Below, in pieces: positions 25,202 through 34,769 of a stretch of DNA of 64,000 nucleotides (positions are counted from its first letter, which is position 1; every line of letters starts with the position of its first letter). The notes under the pieces were generated by a model. That model did no database searches. It worked only from the letters and a program-made list of their open reading frames with translations, and was not told the DNA's origin. The stretch covers positions 62,001 to 126,000 of the forward strand of contig NZ_RWIT01000008.1 in NCBI RefSeq assembly GCF_003944715.1, in the 5' to 3' direction. The position numbers were made by a program, and so were the translations under genes. Source of the DNA: Hymenobacter rigui (GTDB lineage: Bacteria > Bacteroidota > Bacteroidia > Cytophagales > Hymenobacteraceae).

Positions 25202-26056
25202 ATGAAACTGCACTTCGAAAAGATAACCCCGGCCGCCGGCACGCCCCTGGTGGTGCAGCGCGTGGTGGAGGAGGCGTTTACCGGACCCCTGCACTTTCAC
25301 CCCGAGCTGGAGCTGACGCTCATCGTGCGCAGCGGCGGCCAGCGCTACGTGGGCGACAGTCTGGAAGCCTTCGAGGCCGGCGACGTGGTGCTGCTGGGCG
25401 AAAATCTGCCGCACCGCTGGGCCAGCCCGCTACCTGCCGCCCCCGGTACGCCCGCCGAAGCCGTGGTGGTGCAGTTCGGAGCCGACGTGGCCACGGCCGA
25501 CTGGTGGCAGCGGGCGGGCGGCCAGCACGTGGCCCAATTGCTGCACGAGAGTCGCCGGGGGCTGTGCCTGCTGGGTGCTGCCCGCGAGGCCGCCGCGCAG
25601 GTGCTGCACACCCTCCCGGAGCTGCCCGCCTTCGAGCAGGTACTTGCCCTGCTGGGGCTGCTCAGCCAAGTGGCCCGCTCCGGCGACTACCGCCCCCTGA
25701 GCAGCCCCAGCTTCCGGGTGCCGCTGCGCCAGGAAGACAGCCGCCGCCTCAACCAGGTGTACGGCTACATCTATGAAACCCTGACCACCGGCCCCGACCT
25801 GGGTACGGCCGCCGCCGCCCTGCACCTGAGCCCCTCGGCGTTCTGCCACTACTTCCGCAAGCACACCCAGAAGACGTTTTCGCAGGTGGTGAACGAGGCC
25901 CGGGTGGGGCAGGCCCAGCAGCTGCTCATGACCACTGACCGCCCCGTGGCCGACGTGGGCTACGCCTGCGGCTTTAACAGCCTTTCCAACTTCAACAAAC
26001 AGTTTGCCCGCGTCGTCGGCTGCGCCCCCACCCGGTTCCGCCGCCGCTACCAGTAA
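25202..26056 (+). CDS. AraC-family regulator with N-terminal cupin domain
   Basis: 284 residues from the ATG at 25202 (MKLHFEKITP); an in-frame ATG at 25166 adds 12 residues lacking family resemblance. Residues about 15-95 form a cupin (FHPELELTLIVRSGGQRYVG, GDVVLLGENLPHRW). Residues about 185-284 form the double HTH (AAALHLSPSAFCHYFRKHTQ and VADVGYACGFNSLSNFNKQF). It sits between the divergent GH92 gene and the GH127 gene 47 bp downstream, so it most likely senses a sugar and controls these enzymes. Confidence 0.92.
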   Translation: MKLHFEKITPAAGTPLVVQRVVEEAFTGPLHFHPELELTLIVRSGGQRYVGDSLEAFEAGDVVLLGENLPHRWASPLPAAPGTPAEAVVVQFGADVATADWWQRAGGQHVAQLLHESRRGLCLLGAAREAAAQVLHTLPELPAFEQVLALLGLLSQVARSGDYRPLSSPSFRVPLRQEDSRRLNQVYGYIYETLTTGPDLGTAAAALHLSPSAFCHYFRKHTQKTFSQVVNEARVGQAQQLLMTTDRPVADVGYACGFNSLSNFNKQFARVVGCAPTRFRRRYQ

Positions 26057-26103
26057 TGTCGCCGGGGGCCGGCTCGCCGGCCCGGTTCGCCTTTTTTCCT
26101 CCC

Positions 26104-28143
26104 ATGAAACACCTTCTGATGCTCACCGCCTGCTGCCTGACGGCCGCCGCGCCCGCTGCGGCTCAACCCACGCCCGGGTCCGCCGCGCCCGTACCCGCCA
26201 CCGCCTTTCAGATGGTGCAACCCCGGCCGGCGGCCTTCGAGCCGCTGTGGTTTGGGGAGGTGAAGCCCACCGGCTGGCTGCTGGCGCAGATGCGCCACGA
26301 TTTGCAGCACGGCTTCGTGGGCCAGCTCGACGCGCTGGTGCCCGACCTGATTACCCGGGATGACATCTACGGCCGCGACCGGCTGACCACAGCCGTGAAG
26401 AGCAAGAGCGTGGGGGCCATCAGCGCGCCCTCGCCGGCTGACGTGCAGTATTTGTGGTGGAACAGCGAAACCCAGTCGAACTGGTGGGACGGCTTCGTGC
26501 GCACGGCCCTGCTCACCGACGACGCGCCGGCCCTGGCCCGGGCCCGGCAGTACGTGAAGCGCATCCTCGCCACCCAGGACCCGGACGGCTACCTGGGCAT
26601 CTACGCCCCCGATCTGCGCTTTCACTTCACCGGCGAAAACGGGGAGCTGTGGGCCCAGGCCACGCTGCTGCGCGGGCTGCTGGGCTACTACGAGACCACC
26701 CGCGACGCGCGGGTGCTGCGGGCTGTGGAGCGGGCCGTGGCCGTGACAATGCGCGCCTACCCGGTGCGGCAGTCGGCCCCGTTTGCGGCCGCCAGCGGGG
26801 GCGTGGCCCACGGCCTCACCTTCACCGACACGCTGGAGCGGCTCTACCAGCTCACCGGTCAGCAGCGCTACCGCGACTACGCGTTGTGGCTGTACGAGGA
26901 CTTTTCGACCCGCCCCGCCACCGAGGCCGACGCCCAGTTGGGCCACTTGCTCGACCCGGACTACCGCTTTCAGGCCCACGGGGCGCATACCTACGAGCAT
27001 CTGCGCACCGTGGTGCAGGCGGCCTACAACTCGGGCAACCCGGTGCTGCAGGCGGGCCTGCAGGGCTACCTTGCCAAGCTCGACGCCTGCCTGGCCCCCA
27101 GCGGCGGGCCCATCGGCGACGAGTGGATTGCGGGCCGGACGGCCAGCGCCGCGGCCACCGGCTACGAGTACTGCTCCATTCACGAGTTGACCGATTCCTA
27201 CGCCCTGCTGCTGCAGCGCAGCGGCAATACCCGCTGGGCCGACCGCCTAGAGTGGCTCACCTTCAACGCCGGGCAGGGGGCGCGCTACCCCGGCGGCAGC
27301 GCCATTGCCTACCTCAAAACCGACAACTCCTTCTCCATGACCGGCCCGCTGCATCCCGGCGACGCCCCCGTGGGCAAGGACCCGCAGACGCGCTACAAGT
27401 ATTCGCCCGTACACCAGGACGTGGCCGTGTGCTGCGTGCCCAATGCCGGCCGCCTCTACCCGTACTACACCCGCACTATGTGGCTGCGCACCCCCGAGGG
27501 CGGGCTGTTGGCGGCCCTCTACGGCCCCTGCGAAGTGCGCACCACCGTGCAGAATACCCCCGTGCACCTGGTGGAGGAAACGGCCTACCCGCTGGAGCTG
27601 ACCGGCACCATCACCGTTTCGGCCGACAAGCCCACGGCTTTTGACGTGGTGCTGCGCCAGCCCGCCTGGGCCGGCCGGCTGCGGGTGAAAGTGCCCGCCG
27701 GGGCTACCGTGCGCGAGGCCGACGGACTGGTGTACATCCGCAAAATCTGGGGGCAGCAGGAGCGCATCCGCTTCGAGCTGCCGGCCGCCGTGCAGCAGCA
27801 CACCGATGCCCAGGGCGACGCCTACTTCAGCCACGGCCCGCTGGTGTACGCGCTGCCGCTACCCGGCACTCCAACGGCCACCAAAGCCTACCCCGTACCC
27901 GGCTTCCAGGACGTGCAGCTGACCAGCACCGCCCCCGCTGACTTCACCCTGCCGACCCGGTCGGGCGCTTTCCGCCCCGTGCCGGCCCCCGCCGGCTTAA
28001 TCGGCTGGGACCACACGCCCCGCCTGCGCGGCACGGTGCAGGCCCCGGGCAGCGCCCGGACGGTGCCGGTTGAGTTGCTGCCCATGGGAAGTACGGCCCT
28101 GCGCCGGGTTACGTTTGCGCGACCGGCTGCGTACCGTCCCTGA
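26104..28143 (+). CDS. GH127-family beta-L-arabinofuranosidase-like enzyme (DUF1680), secreted
   Basis: 679 residues from the ATG at 26104, which starts a signal peptide MKHLLMLTACCLTAAAPAAA. The alpha/alpha barrel has LWWNSETQSNWWDGFVRTAL, EYCSIHELTDSYALLLQRSG and the hallmark double-Cys block DVAVCCVPNAGRLYPYYT; in the characterised HypBA1 the zinc-bound Cys of this region is the nucleophile. Beta-sandwich domains follow. Family activity is removal of L-arabinofuranose, but GH127/DUF1680 is broad. It is 47 bp after the AraC gene. Confidence 0.88.
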   Translation: MKHLLMLTACCLTAAAPAAAQPTPGSAAPVPATAFQMVQPRPAAFEPLWFGEVKPTGWLLAQMRHDLQHGFVGQLDALVPDLITRDDIYGRDRLTTAVKSKSVGAISAPSPADVQYLWWNSETQSNWWDGFVRTALLTDDAPALARARQYVKRILATQDPDGYLGIYAPDLRFHFTGENGELWAQATLLRGLLGYYETTRDARVLRAVERAVAVTMRAYPVRQSAPFAAASGGVAHGLTFTDTLERLYQLTGQQRYRDYALWLYEDFSTRPATEADAQLGHLLDPDYRFQAHGAHTYEHLRTVVQAAYNSGNPVLQAGLQGYLAKLDACLAPSGGPIGDEWIAGRTASAAATGYEYCSIHELTDSYALLLQRSGNTRWADRLEWLTFNAGQGARYPGGSAIAYLKTDNSFSMTGPLHPGDAPVGKDPQTRYKYSPVHQDVAVCCVPNAGRLYPYYTRTMWLRTPEGGLLAALYGPCEVRTTVQNTPVHLVEETAYPLELTGTITVSADKPTAFDVVLRQPAWAGRLRVKVPAGATVREADGLVYIRKIWGQQERIRFELPAAVQQHTDAQGDAYFSHGPLVYALPLPGTPTATKAYPVPGFQDVQLTSTAPADFTLPTRSGAFRPVPAPAGLIGWDHTPRLRGTVQAPGSARTVPVELLPMGSTALRRVTFARPAAYRP

Positions 28144-28457
28144 ATAGTTAGCTGGTGAGCAGCAGGCGGGATATCCTCCACGTTGACGCGCTCTAACTCC
28201 CGGTCAGAGTGACGCGCACGATGGAAGGGACAGAACCGACGGAGTGAATGAAAGCCGAGCCCAGTAATAAGCGGATTCGTGAGTAAAGGTAGGAGAGAGG
28301 CGGGTGGGGATATGGGCGGAAGTAACGCAGATAGTTTACTGTCTGGTTGCTGGTGTAAGTAGCCGAGCAGGCTGCCTGCAGAGTACTGCCGAACGCCAAA
28401 CGGGCTCCCGGAATATTTCCGGGAGCCCGTTTTTACAGAGTAGTGGCAGCAACTGGC
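28144..28457. other. 314-bp convergent intergenic region
   Basis: Lies between the GH127 gene and the convergent large surface-protein gene. Apart from the bidirectional terminator at 28398-28434 nothing functional is seen. Confidence 0.5.
28398..28434. terminator. bidirectional intrinsic terminator
   Basis: AAACGGGCTCCCGGAA pairs perfectly with TTCCGGGAGCCCGTTT across a three-base centre, with T's on the plus side and A's on the other. It serves GH127 and the convergent surface-protein gene whose stop is at 28458. Confidence 0.9.
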
Positions 28458-31400
28458 TTACTCCAGCACTAGGCGGGCGGCCTGCGCGCCGCAGCGCACC
28501 ACATACACGCCCGTAGGCAGCGCGGCCGGCAGCACCAAGCGGGCCGAGCCGTCGGCAGCGGTGCGGGTTGTGAGGACCAGTCGCCCGACGGCGTCGTACA
28601 CCTGTACCGATGTGTCCGGCGTGGCTCCTTGCAGCGTGGCCGTGCCCTGGGTAGGGTTAGGAGCCAGCGTCAGGGCCGGGCGCGACTCGACGGCGCGCGT
28701 GATCACCTGCACTGATGAGTAGGCAACCGTCCCGTCCAGATCCACCTGGCGCAGGCGGTAGTATACCACCGTGGTCCCGTAGCGAGCTAGGTTTTTGTCC
28801 GTGAGCTGATATTCGTGGGGCTGAGTGCTGGTACCGTGGCCCGTTATCCGGCCCACAGCCCGGAACGTGCGCCCATCAGCGCTGCTTTCCACATCGAAGT
28901 GAGCATTATTACGTTCCTGCGCCGTAGCCCACTGCAGCAGTGCGTCGTTGCCCTTGCGTTCCGCCGTGAAGCGTACCAGCTCCACCGGCAGCGGCGAGCT
29001 GCCATAGGTACCGATGAACGTCTGGCTGAACGAGTTCACCGGGAAGGTCACCGTGCTGGCCACCGCATTGGCGGCGTTTGCCGAAATGGGGGCGTCAAAC
29101 GCACCGTCGCTGTTGCTGCCGCGCTTGTAGAGCTTCAGGTTCGAGGGCGTTGATGCGTCGCCCGCGCTGATAAGGCCCTGATCCAGGGTGTACGTGATGT
29201 TGGCGGTAAAGCTGCTGGTGCTATACTTGTCCACAATCCAGTAGGCCCGGGTGTGGGTGCTGCGCAGGTTGGCATCACTCACCTGGGTGCCCAGCGGCGT
29301 ACCTTCCAGGCGGGTCACCACCAAATCATAGGGCGTACCCGAGGCCGACGTGAAGTTGATGGCGACGTTGGTACCCGTGAACGAGTAGTTGCTGGCACTG
29401 GTAACCGACTGCAGATTGCTGACGCCGGCACCTATCGGAGCCGTGCTGACAATGCGGGTAGCACCGGTCAGGGTACCCGTTGAGCCGCTGATGCCGTCCG
29501 TAGTAGTCGCCCCGTTCTCGTTGAACTGCAGGTAGGATACCAGCCCGTTTTCCGTGCCGCTGAGCGTCAGGTGCCGCAGCTGGCGGATTTCCGTCTGGGT
29601 CAGGGCCCGGTTCCACTGGCTCACCTCGTCAATGTCGCCGGGGAAGAAGCTGGTGCCCGTCGTGCCGACCCCGCCAATAAAGCTGACGCTGGTGCCGGCC
29701 GGTGGCGTGCTGGTATTAAAGCTGACAACCGATTCTCCGTTGAGGTACACCAGCAGCGTGGTACCGTTGTAGGTAGCCACCACGTGGTTCCATTCACTGC
29801 CCTGAACGGTATTGGGGCCGGTCTGCTGGTTTACTGTAGTAGTGCCCGTGCCGAAGCCGGCCCCAAGGCGGCCGTTGCCGGTTACGAAGATGTAGGGCGC
29901 CGCCGAGTTGCCGGTACCATTGCCGAGCACGTAGTACGTGGTGCTGCCCGTACCAATAGCCGGCTTAATCCATACCGCCTGGGTGTAGCTCCCGGTCGGG
30001 GCCGGGGCCGGAGGAGTTGCCGCGCTGAAGTTGACATAGCCGGGAGTATTGCCACCCGTGAAGCGCAGGGCGGTACCCGCCACGCGGCTGATCTGAATGA
30101 TCTGGCGGCTGCCGGCCGGAGCTGGGGTGCTGGGGTTTCTCGTGCTCGAGAACGAGCCGTCGAACAAGGTGAAGCTCGGCGCGGTGGCATCCAGTACGTT
30201 GCCGTTCGTGGCGTTGGCCGCTACGTCGTACGCCAGCCAGAAGTAGTTGGTGCCGGTAACCAGCTGCCGGATGCCCGTGATGGTGAAAGTGCCGTTCGGA
30301 TTGGCCGTGGCGTTGCCGAACGGGGAGGCGGTGGTAAAGGCGGTGTTGGTGCCGGTGTAGTACACGCGGGCCGACGAAATGTCGGCCGGAGTGGTGCTGC
30401 CCGTCGTAGTGAACGTGAACGAAGTAGCGCTAATCGGCGCATCCGGTCCGCCCCCGATGACGATGGCCACCCGCAGAATCTCCTGGTTGGTGCTGCCCGC
30501 CACCACGCGGGCCGTGCTGGCCTGCGTAACCGCGCTGCTGCTGTAGGTAGCCGGAACCTGTACCGTAAAGGTGTTGGTGGCACTGGGGGCACTCACCAGC
30601 TGGCCGGGAAGCTGGGCCGTGGCGTATACCGTGTGCGTACCGCTGGTCAGGGCCGGCAGGCCGGAGTAAGTCCGGATCCAGGTGCCGCCCGAGTTGGGGG
30701 TGACGGCCGCACCAACCTGCACGCCATCAATGTATACCCGTACCGTGCTGCCAACCACGGCCGTGCCCAGGGAATTGGGCGTGCTGCTGGTCGTGGCGCC
30801 GTTGGAGGGGATGATGACAGTCGGGGCCGGCGTCTGGGGCTGGTTGTAGGTGACGCTGTAAGCGTTGCTGGCCGAGTTCAGGGTGTTGTTGTCATCCTGG
30901 GCTACACCGGCCACCAGGCTTACCGTAGTAGCTGTGCCGGGCGTGGTGGGCGTCACCGTGAAGGTATAAGGCCCCGCGCCGCTGCCGCTGAAGCTGCCGG
31001 TAGTCACGGTACCGTTCGTTACGGTCACGTCGGCATCGGTAAAGCTGGTGCCCACGCTCTGCGAGAAGCTCACCGAGAAGGGAATCGGCGAGGTAGCGGT
31101 GGTACCGCCCGTGGCGGCGGCCGTGCTGCTGACGGTGGCCGTCAGGTCCGGAGCCGTCACGTCGAAAGTCGCCGAGGTGAAGGTATCGTAGGTCGGAATG
31201 TTATTGGCCTGAATAGAGCCCACGAACACGTCGTTTACGAACACGTTGAGCCGCTGGTCGAGGGCGGTGTAGTTGCGCTGGATGGCCCGGAAGCGGATCT
31301 GGTAGCTGCCCGTAGGCACGCCCAGGTTCTGCGAGATGCTGGCGTTGTTGTCGCCGTTGCTCTGCACCAGGGCTACCGCGTCGCCGTCGGCGGCCGTCGA

Positions 31401-33359
31401 GCCAAAGCCGCTGTTGTTGCGCGACACGCCGGCCGTGCCGGTGAATCTCCAGGGCGTGGCCACTACGCCATCGGCCGTTTTTTTGAAGGTGCCTGGGTCT
31501 ACGTTGTTCGTCTCGAAGCTGCCGTTTTGCAGGCCGTTGGCGAAGGTCGCGCCGCCGCTCAGCACCTGCACCGCATCCACAAAGGCGGTGATGTCGCCGT
31601 TGCCACTGGCACTGCCCGCTGCCTGAATGCGCAGGGTAGGAGCCGCCGCGAAGCTCTTGGTGATGGTGTACGTGGTGCCGCTGGTGTAGGGCACGTTGCT
31701 GAGCGTGGGCGTGACGCCCGCGCTGGTGTTCACATTCAGCCGGAGCGTGCCGTCGCCGGTACCCGTATTGACCGTCACCGTGTACGCCGTACCGTTCGTG
31801 CCGCCCACGCTGCTCACGCTGCTCACGCCGGCTCCGGTCAGGCCGGTAGTGGTCAGGTTAAAGTTGCTGGTCGTCAGGCCCGAAACCGTACCTGAGAAGG
31901 TAACCCGGTAGCTTACCGTGCCCGTAGCGGTAGGCGAGGGAGTGGTGCCGGTTACGGAGGCTACCGTGGCCGAGGGTTGCTGGTAAGTGAGCGAGTACGA
32001 CGAGGGGGTGGCGGTGTTGAAGTTGCCGGCCGCATCCTGGGCCACGTTGGCGGGTACGGCTACCGTGGTAGCGGTGCCGGCCGTGGCGGGCGTCACCGTG
32101 AAGGTATACACCGTGCCGGGGCTGGTGCCAGTCACGGTACCGCCGGTAATCGAGCCGTTGGTCACGGTCACGTCGCCGGCCACGAAGCCCGTCACGTTTT
32201 CCGAGAAGGTCACCGTAAACGGAATGGGTGTGGTAGCCGTAGTGCTGCCGCTGGTGCCGGCCGTACTGCTGATGGCTACCGTGGGCCGGCTTTTGTCGAT
32301 GTCGTAGGTCTCGCCACCAGTGAAGGGCACGTTGCTTATGCCCGGAGAAACACCCGTCGCGTTCAGCAGGTCCAGCCGTAGCGAATACGTGGAGCCCGAG
32401 CCGGTATTCACGGTAACGGTGTAGGTGGTGCCCAAGCCGCTTACGCTGGCCACGGAAGCCCCGCCGCTAAAGCCGCTGCCCTGCGCCGTTATGCCAAAAC
32501 TATTGACGTTCAGGCCCGTCACAGGGTTGGCAAACGTCACGGTGTACTGTACCTGGCTGGCGTTGGTGGGGTTGGTGCCCGCCCGCACGATGGACGTTAC
32601 GGTGGTTTGGGTAGTAAACGTCTGCACCGCGCCGTAGCTGGTGCCCGCCGCGTTAATGGCGTAGGCGGCCACGTAGTAGCGCGTACCTGCCGTCAGGCCC
32701 GAAACAGTTTCGGAGAAAGTGCCAGTGCCGCTGCCGTTGCTATACTGCGTCGTATTCGCGCCGCCCACGGTGGGATTGGTGTTGCTGCTGCTGTACACCA
32801 CGCCGCGGCCGGTAACGCTAGCTCCGCCGTCGGCCGTTACGTTGCCGCCCAGCACGGCGCTGGTGGTAGTAATGCTCGTGGCCGCCGCCGTGGTTACGGT
32901 AGGAGCCGCGGCAGCCACGGAATTGCTGCCAATGCCGTTGAAGGAGTATACGCCGCCCGCTACTACAGTGCTGATATAGGTGCCGGTCAGGGAGAAACGG
33001 GAACGGCCCGTATTACTGGTGTTGGCCCCGTCGCCGACGTAGATAACGCTGTTGGGAATATCCACTCGTAAGCTTTGCGGGTTAATGAACGTCGTGGCCG
33101 AGTTGCCGGAGGCCAGTGTGGTCTGGCCCGTGCCATCCAGGTTGGCCGACGAAAGCCGGTCGTCGGCCGCCGGGATGCTGCTCTGTACCCAGTAAATCTT
33201 GCTGGCCGCCGTCTGGGCTTGCGCGCTAAAGCTGGCCAGCAACAATAACAGCAAGACTAGAAGCCCGCCCGCATTTACCCGGTCGGCTGTACGCCTGATT
33301 AGCGGGGGGCTGAGCGGGACTAGTGGCCCCCGTCGAACGAAATTGTAAGAGTTTATCAT
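28458..33359 (-). CDS. large mosaic surface protein with LamG domain and T9SS C-terminal sorting domain
   Basis: 1633 residues from the ATG at 33359, chosen because MINSYNFVRRG begins a long signal sequence (GLLVLLLLLLASFSAQAQ); the frame stays open 102 codons upstream without signal character. Rough order: Fn3-like segment near 155-260 (GRGVVYSSSNTNPTVGG); Ig-like repeats near 358-460 (PIPFTVTFSENVTGFVAGDV), 467-600 and 737-830; a jelly-roll-like NGSFE segment near 613-735; LamG/concanavalin-like domain near 1125-1285 (YTQAVWIKPAIGTGS); then PLPVELVRFTAERKG and a type A T9SS signal (LTLAPNPTQGTATLQ) in the last 75 residues. It should be exported through SecYEG and type IX and fixed to the surface. 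Function is probably adhesion or glycan contact. Confidence 0.88.
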   Translation of the reverse strand: MINSYNFVRRGPLVPLSPPLIRRTADRVNAGGLLVLLLLLLASFSAQAQTAASKIYWVQSSIPAADDRLSSANLDGTGQTTLASGNSATTFINPQSLRVDIPNSVIYVGDGANTSNTGRSRFSLTGTYISTVVAGGVYSFNGIGSNSVAAAAPTVTTAAATSITTTSAVLGGNVTADGGASVTGRGVVYSSSNTNPTVGGANTTQYSNGSGTGTFSETVSGLTAGTRYYVAAYAINAAGTSYGAVQTFTTQTTVTSIVRAGTNPTNASQVQYTVTFANPVTGLNVNSFGITAQGSGFSGGASVASVSGLGTTYTVTVNTGSGSTYSLRLDLLNATGVSPGISNVPFTGGETYDIDKSRPTVAISSTAGTSGSTTATTPIPFTVTFSENVTGFVAGDVTVTNGSITGGTVTGTSPGTVYTFTVTPATAGTATTVAVPANVAQDAAGNFNTATPSSYSLTYQQPSATVASVTGTTPSPTATGTVSYRVTFSGTVSGLTTSNFNLTTTGLTGAGVSSVSSVGGTNGTAYTVTVNTGTGDGTLRLNVNTSAGVTPTLSNVPYTSGTTYTITKSFAAAPTLRIQAAGSASGNGDITAFVDAVQVLSGGATFANGLQNGSFETNNVDPGTFKKTADGVVATPWRFTGTAGVSRNNSGFGSTAADGDAVALVQSNGDNNASISQNLGVPTGSYQIRFRAIQRNYTALDQRLNVFVNDVFVGSIQANNIPTYDTFTSATFDVTAPDLTATVSSTAAATGGTTATSPIPFSVSFSQSVGTSFTDADVTVTNGTVTTGSFSGSGAGPYTFTVTPTTPGTATTVSLVAGVAQDDNNTLNSASNAYSVTYNQPQTPAPTVIIPSNGATTSSTPNSLGTAVVGSTVRVYIDGVQVGAAVTPNSGGTWIRTYSGLPALTSGTHTVYATAQLPGQLVSAPSATNTFTVQVPATYSSSAVTQASTARVVAGSTNQEILRVAIVIGGGPDAPISATSFTFTTTGSTTPADISSARVYYTGTNTAFTTASPFGNATANPNGTFTITGIRQLVTGTNYFWLAYDVAANATNGNVLDATAPSFTLFDGSFSSTRNPSTPAPAGSRQIIQISRVAGTALRFTGGNTPGYVNFSAATPPAPAPTGSYTQAVWIKPAIGTGSTTYYVLGNGTGNSAAPYIFVTGNGRLGAGFGTGTTTVNQQTGPNTVQGSEWNHVVATYNGTTLLVYLNGESVVSFNTSTPPAGTSVSFIGGVGTTGTSFFPGDIDEVSQWNRALTQTEIRQLRHLTLSGTENGLVSYLQFNENGATTTDGISGSTGTLTGATRIVSTAPIGAGVSNLQSVTSASNYSFTGTNVAINFTSASGTPYDLVVTRLEGTPLGTQVSDANLRSTHTRAYWIVDKYSTSSFTANITYTLDQGLISAGDASTPSNLKLYKRGSNSDGAFDAPISANAANAVASTVTFPVNSFSQTFIGTYGSSPLPVELVRFTAERKGNDALLQWATAQERNNAHFDVESSADGRTFRAVGRITGHGTSTQPHEYQLTDKNLARYGTTVVYYRLRQVDLDGTVAYSSVQVITRAVESRPALTLAPNPTQGTATLQGATPDTSVQVYDAVGRLVLTTRTAADGSARLVLPAALPTGVYVVRCGAQAARLVLE

Positions 33360-33479
33360 GAAAGAAACTGAATTAGTGAAGCAAAAAAAGCGGGTTGAAT
33401 TAGGGGATGGAGGCATCAGTAGCAGTGACACCAAGGGCGCAGACAAGTTTTCAAGCCAGACGAGATACAGGTAGAATTC

Positions 33480-33726
33480 CGGCAGGTGTATAGGTACCGT
33501 ATTGAGCGCAGGGACGCCTGATAGGTAGCTAGCGTAGCCGTGCCCGTGAGGGTAAGTACGCCAGAACTGGCATCGTACGAGTTGGCAATCCCGTTTTGGT
33601 TGATGCAATGCAGGTAATACTGGGCCGAAACAAAGCACCGCTGGTGGTGCTGTACACCACGCCACGCTCGGTTGAGGTGGTCAGGCCAAAAAAAACAGAG
33701 AAGGTCGGGCGCCCCCGGAAAGGCAC
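33480..33726 (-). pseudogene. frameshifted remnant of a second surface-adhesin gene
   Basis: Minus-strand pieces in two frames match repeat modules of Hymenobacter-type surface proteins. One is RGVVYSTTSGALF, parallel to RGVVYSSSNTNP of the intact neighbour. After a frame change comes NQNGIANSYDASSGVLTLTG followed by TATLATYQASLRSIRY, the typical cadherin-like module. No start or sorting domain is present. It lies 121 bp upstream of the intact gene and may be what is left of a tandem paralogue or of a longer 5' part. Confidence 0.55.
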
Positions 33727-34034
33727 CTGCCCGAAAAATGAAAACCCCGCTAATCAGTGTGACCGGGAGTCAGAAGCGAAAGGAAAGTGCCGTCAGCGGA
33801 GCCAGCAGCCCCACTGGCTGGCGCGTAACGCACGCTGTTGGCCGGCTCCGGCGGCAGGAGTTTTCACCGGAGCCGGCATAGTACACAGCAAGCAATAGGG
33901 CATAGCAATCATCTTTCTATCAAGCCGGTATAGCGCAGAATAGATTAGAATATTCCTGTTGCAAAGCTCGCCCGTAGCGGCATGCCGCGCCATGACATAA
34001 AGATGCTAGATGTTCAGCCCGCTGAGGCCGGTGG
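33727..34034. other. 308-bp spacer with no gene seen
   Basis: Between the adhesin remnant and the NarL-type regulator. It holds one copy of a 14-bp sequence TGACATAAAGATGC (33993-34006) that recurs on the other side of the regulator gene. Nothing else is supported. Confidence 0.4.
33993..34006 (+). repeat. direct repeat copy 1 flanking the response regulator gene
   Basis: TGACATAAAGATGC, identical to 34736-34749. The two copies bracket the gene at 34035-34700. Confidence 0.5.
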
Positions 34035-34700
34035 CTAGCCCCGGTGGCGCTGCAGGGCGCGGGCCAGCAACTCACCCTTGGAGTTGATGTGCAGCTTGCG
34101 GTACACGCTGCGGATGTGGTTGCGCACCGTATCGAGGCTGATGCCGTAGCGGCTGGCAATGAGCTTGTAGCTGAGCCCGTCCTCGATACCGCGCACGATG
34201 TCCAGCTCGCGGGCCGTGAGTGGCTCGCCTCCGAGGCCAGTTGCCGGGGCCGGCTGCTGACTCATGCGCTGGAAGGCCTGCACCACGTGCCGGGCCACGC
34301 CCGGGCTCATGGGCGAGCCGCCGGCCATTACCTGCAGCAGGTGCTCCTTAAGCTCGCGCAGGGGCGTGTCCTTGAGTAAATAGCCCACGGCCCCCGCGCA
34401 CAGGGCCTGGTACACGCGCTCGGCCTCGGCGTACACGCTCAGCATCACCACCTGGGCCTGGGGCAGGCGAGCCTGCAGCAGCGGGATGCCCTCAATACCG
34501 GAGAGGCCCGGCAGGCCGATGTCGGAGAGAATCAGCTGGGGCGGGCGCGTGGCGGTGGGCAGCGCGGCCAGAAACGCCTCCACCGATTCGGCCACCAGCT
34601 CGCACTCGAACTCGGGCTGGGCGCACAGGTATTCCTGCAGCATCTCCCGGATGGGGGCCTGGTCTTCAATCAGGGCAAGGGTGTAGGGTGGCTCCGGCAT
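34035..34700 (-). CDS. NarL/FixJ-family response regulator
   Basis: 221 residues. The receiver domain (about 1-125) has the acidic pair in ALIEDQAP, the phospho-acceptor Asp in LILSDIGLPGLSG and the switch Lys in GYLLKDTPL. The LuxR HTH (about 155-215) shows LTARELDIVRGIEDGLSYKL then IASRYGISLDTVRNHIRSVY. It is translated 69 bp after the histidine kinase that ends at 34770 and is its obvious partner. Target genes are unknown; the nearby surface protein is one candidate only by position. Confidence 0.93.
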   Translation of the reverse strand: MPEPPYTLALIEDQAPIREMLQEYLCAQPEFECELVAESVEAFLAALPTATRPPQLILSDIGLPGLSGIEGIPLLQARLPQAQVVMLSVYAEAERVYQALCAGAVGYLLKDTPLRELKEHLLQVMAGGSPMSPGVARHVVQAFQRMSQQPAPATGLGGEPLTARELDIVRGIEDGLSYKLIASRYGISLDTVRNHIRSVYRKLHINSKGELLARALQRHRG

Positions 34701-34735
34701 AAGGCAAAGGTACGTGCCCCCTTGCCACCCCGGCC

Positions 34736-34749
34736 TGACATAAAGATGC
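34736..34749 (+). repeat. direct repeat copy 2 flanking the response regulator gene
   Basis: TGACATAAAGATGC in the gap between the kinase stop and the regulator start, identical to 33993-34006. Confidence 0.5.
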
Positions 34750-34769
34750 CAGGGCGGCGCCGCGTTGGG

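Noticed and set aside
29571..31895. 774-codon plus-strand ORF inside the surface-protein gene
   Set aside because: Antisense of a repetitive Thr/Ser/Gly-rich gene; composition is R/G/A-rich with no domain.
28458..33359. CRISPR-like or tandem DNA repeats in the surface-protein gene
   Set aside because: The repetition comes from Thr/Gly-rich Ig modules with diverged DNA; there are no evenly spaced identical repeats with spacers.
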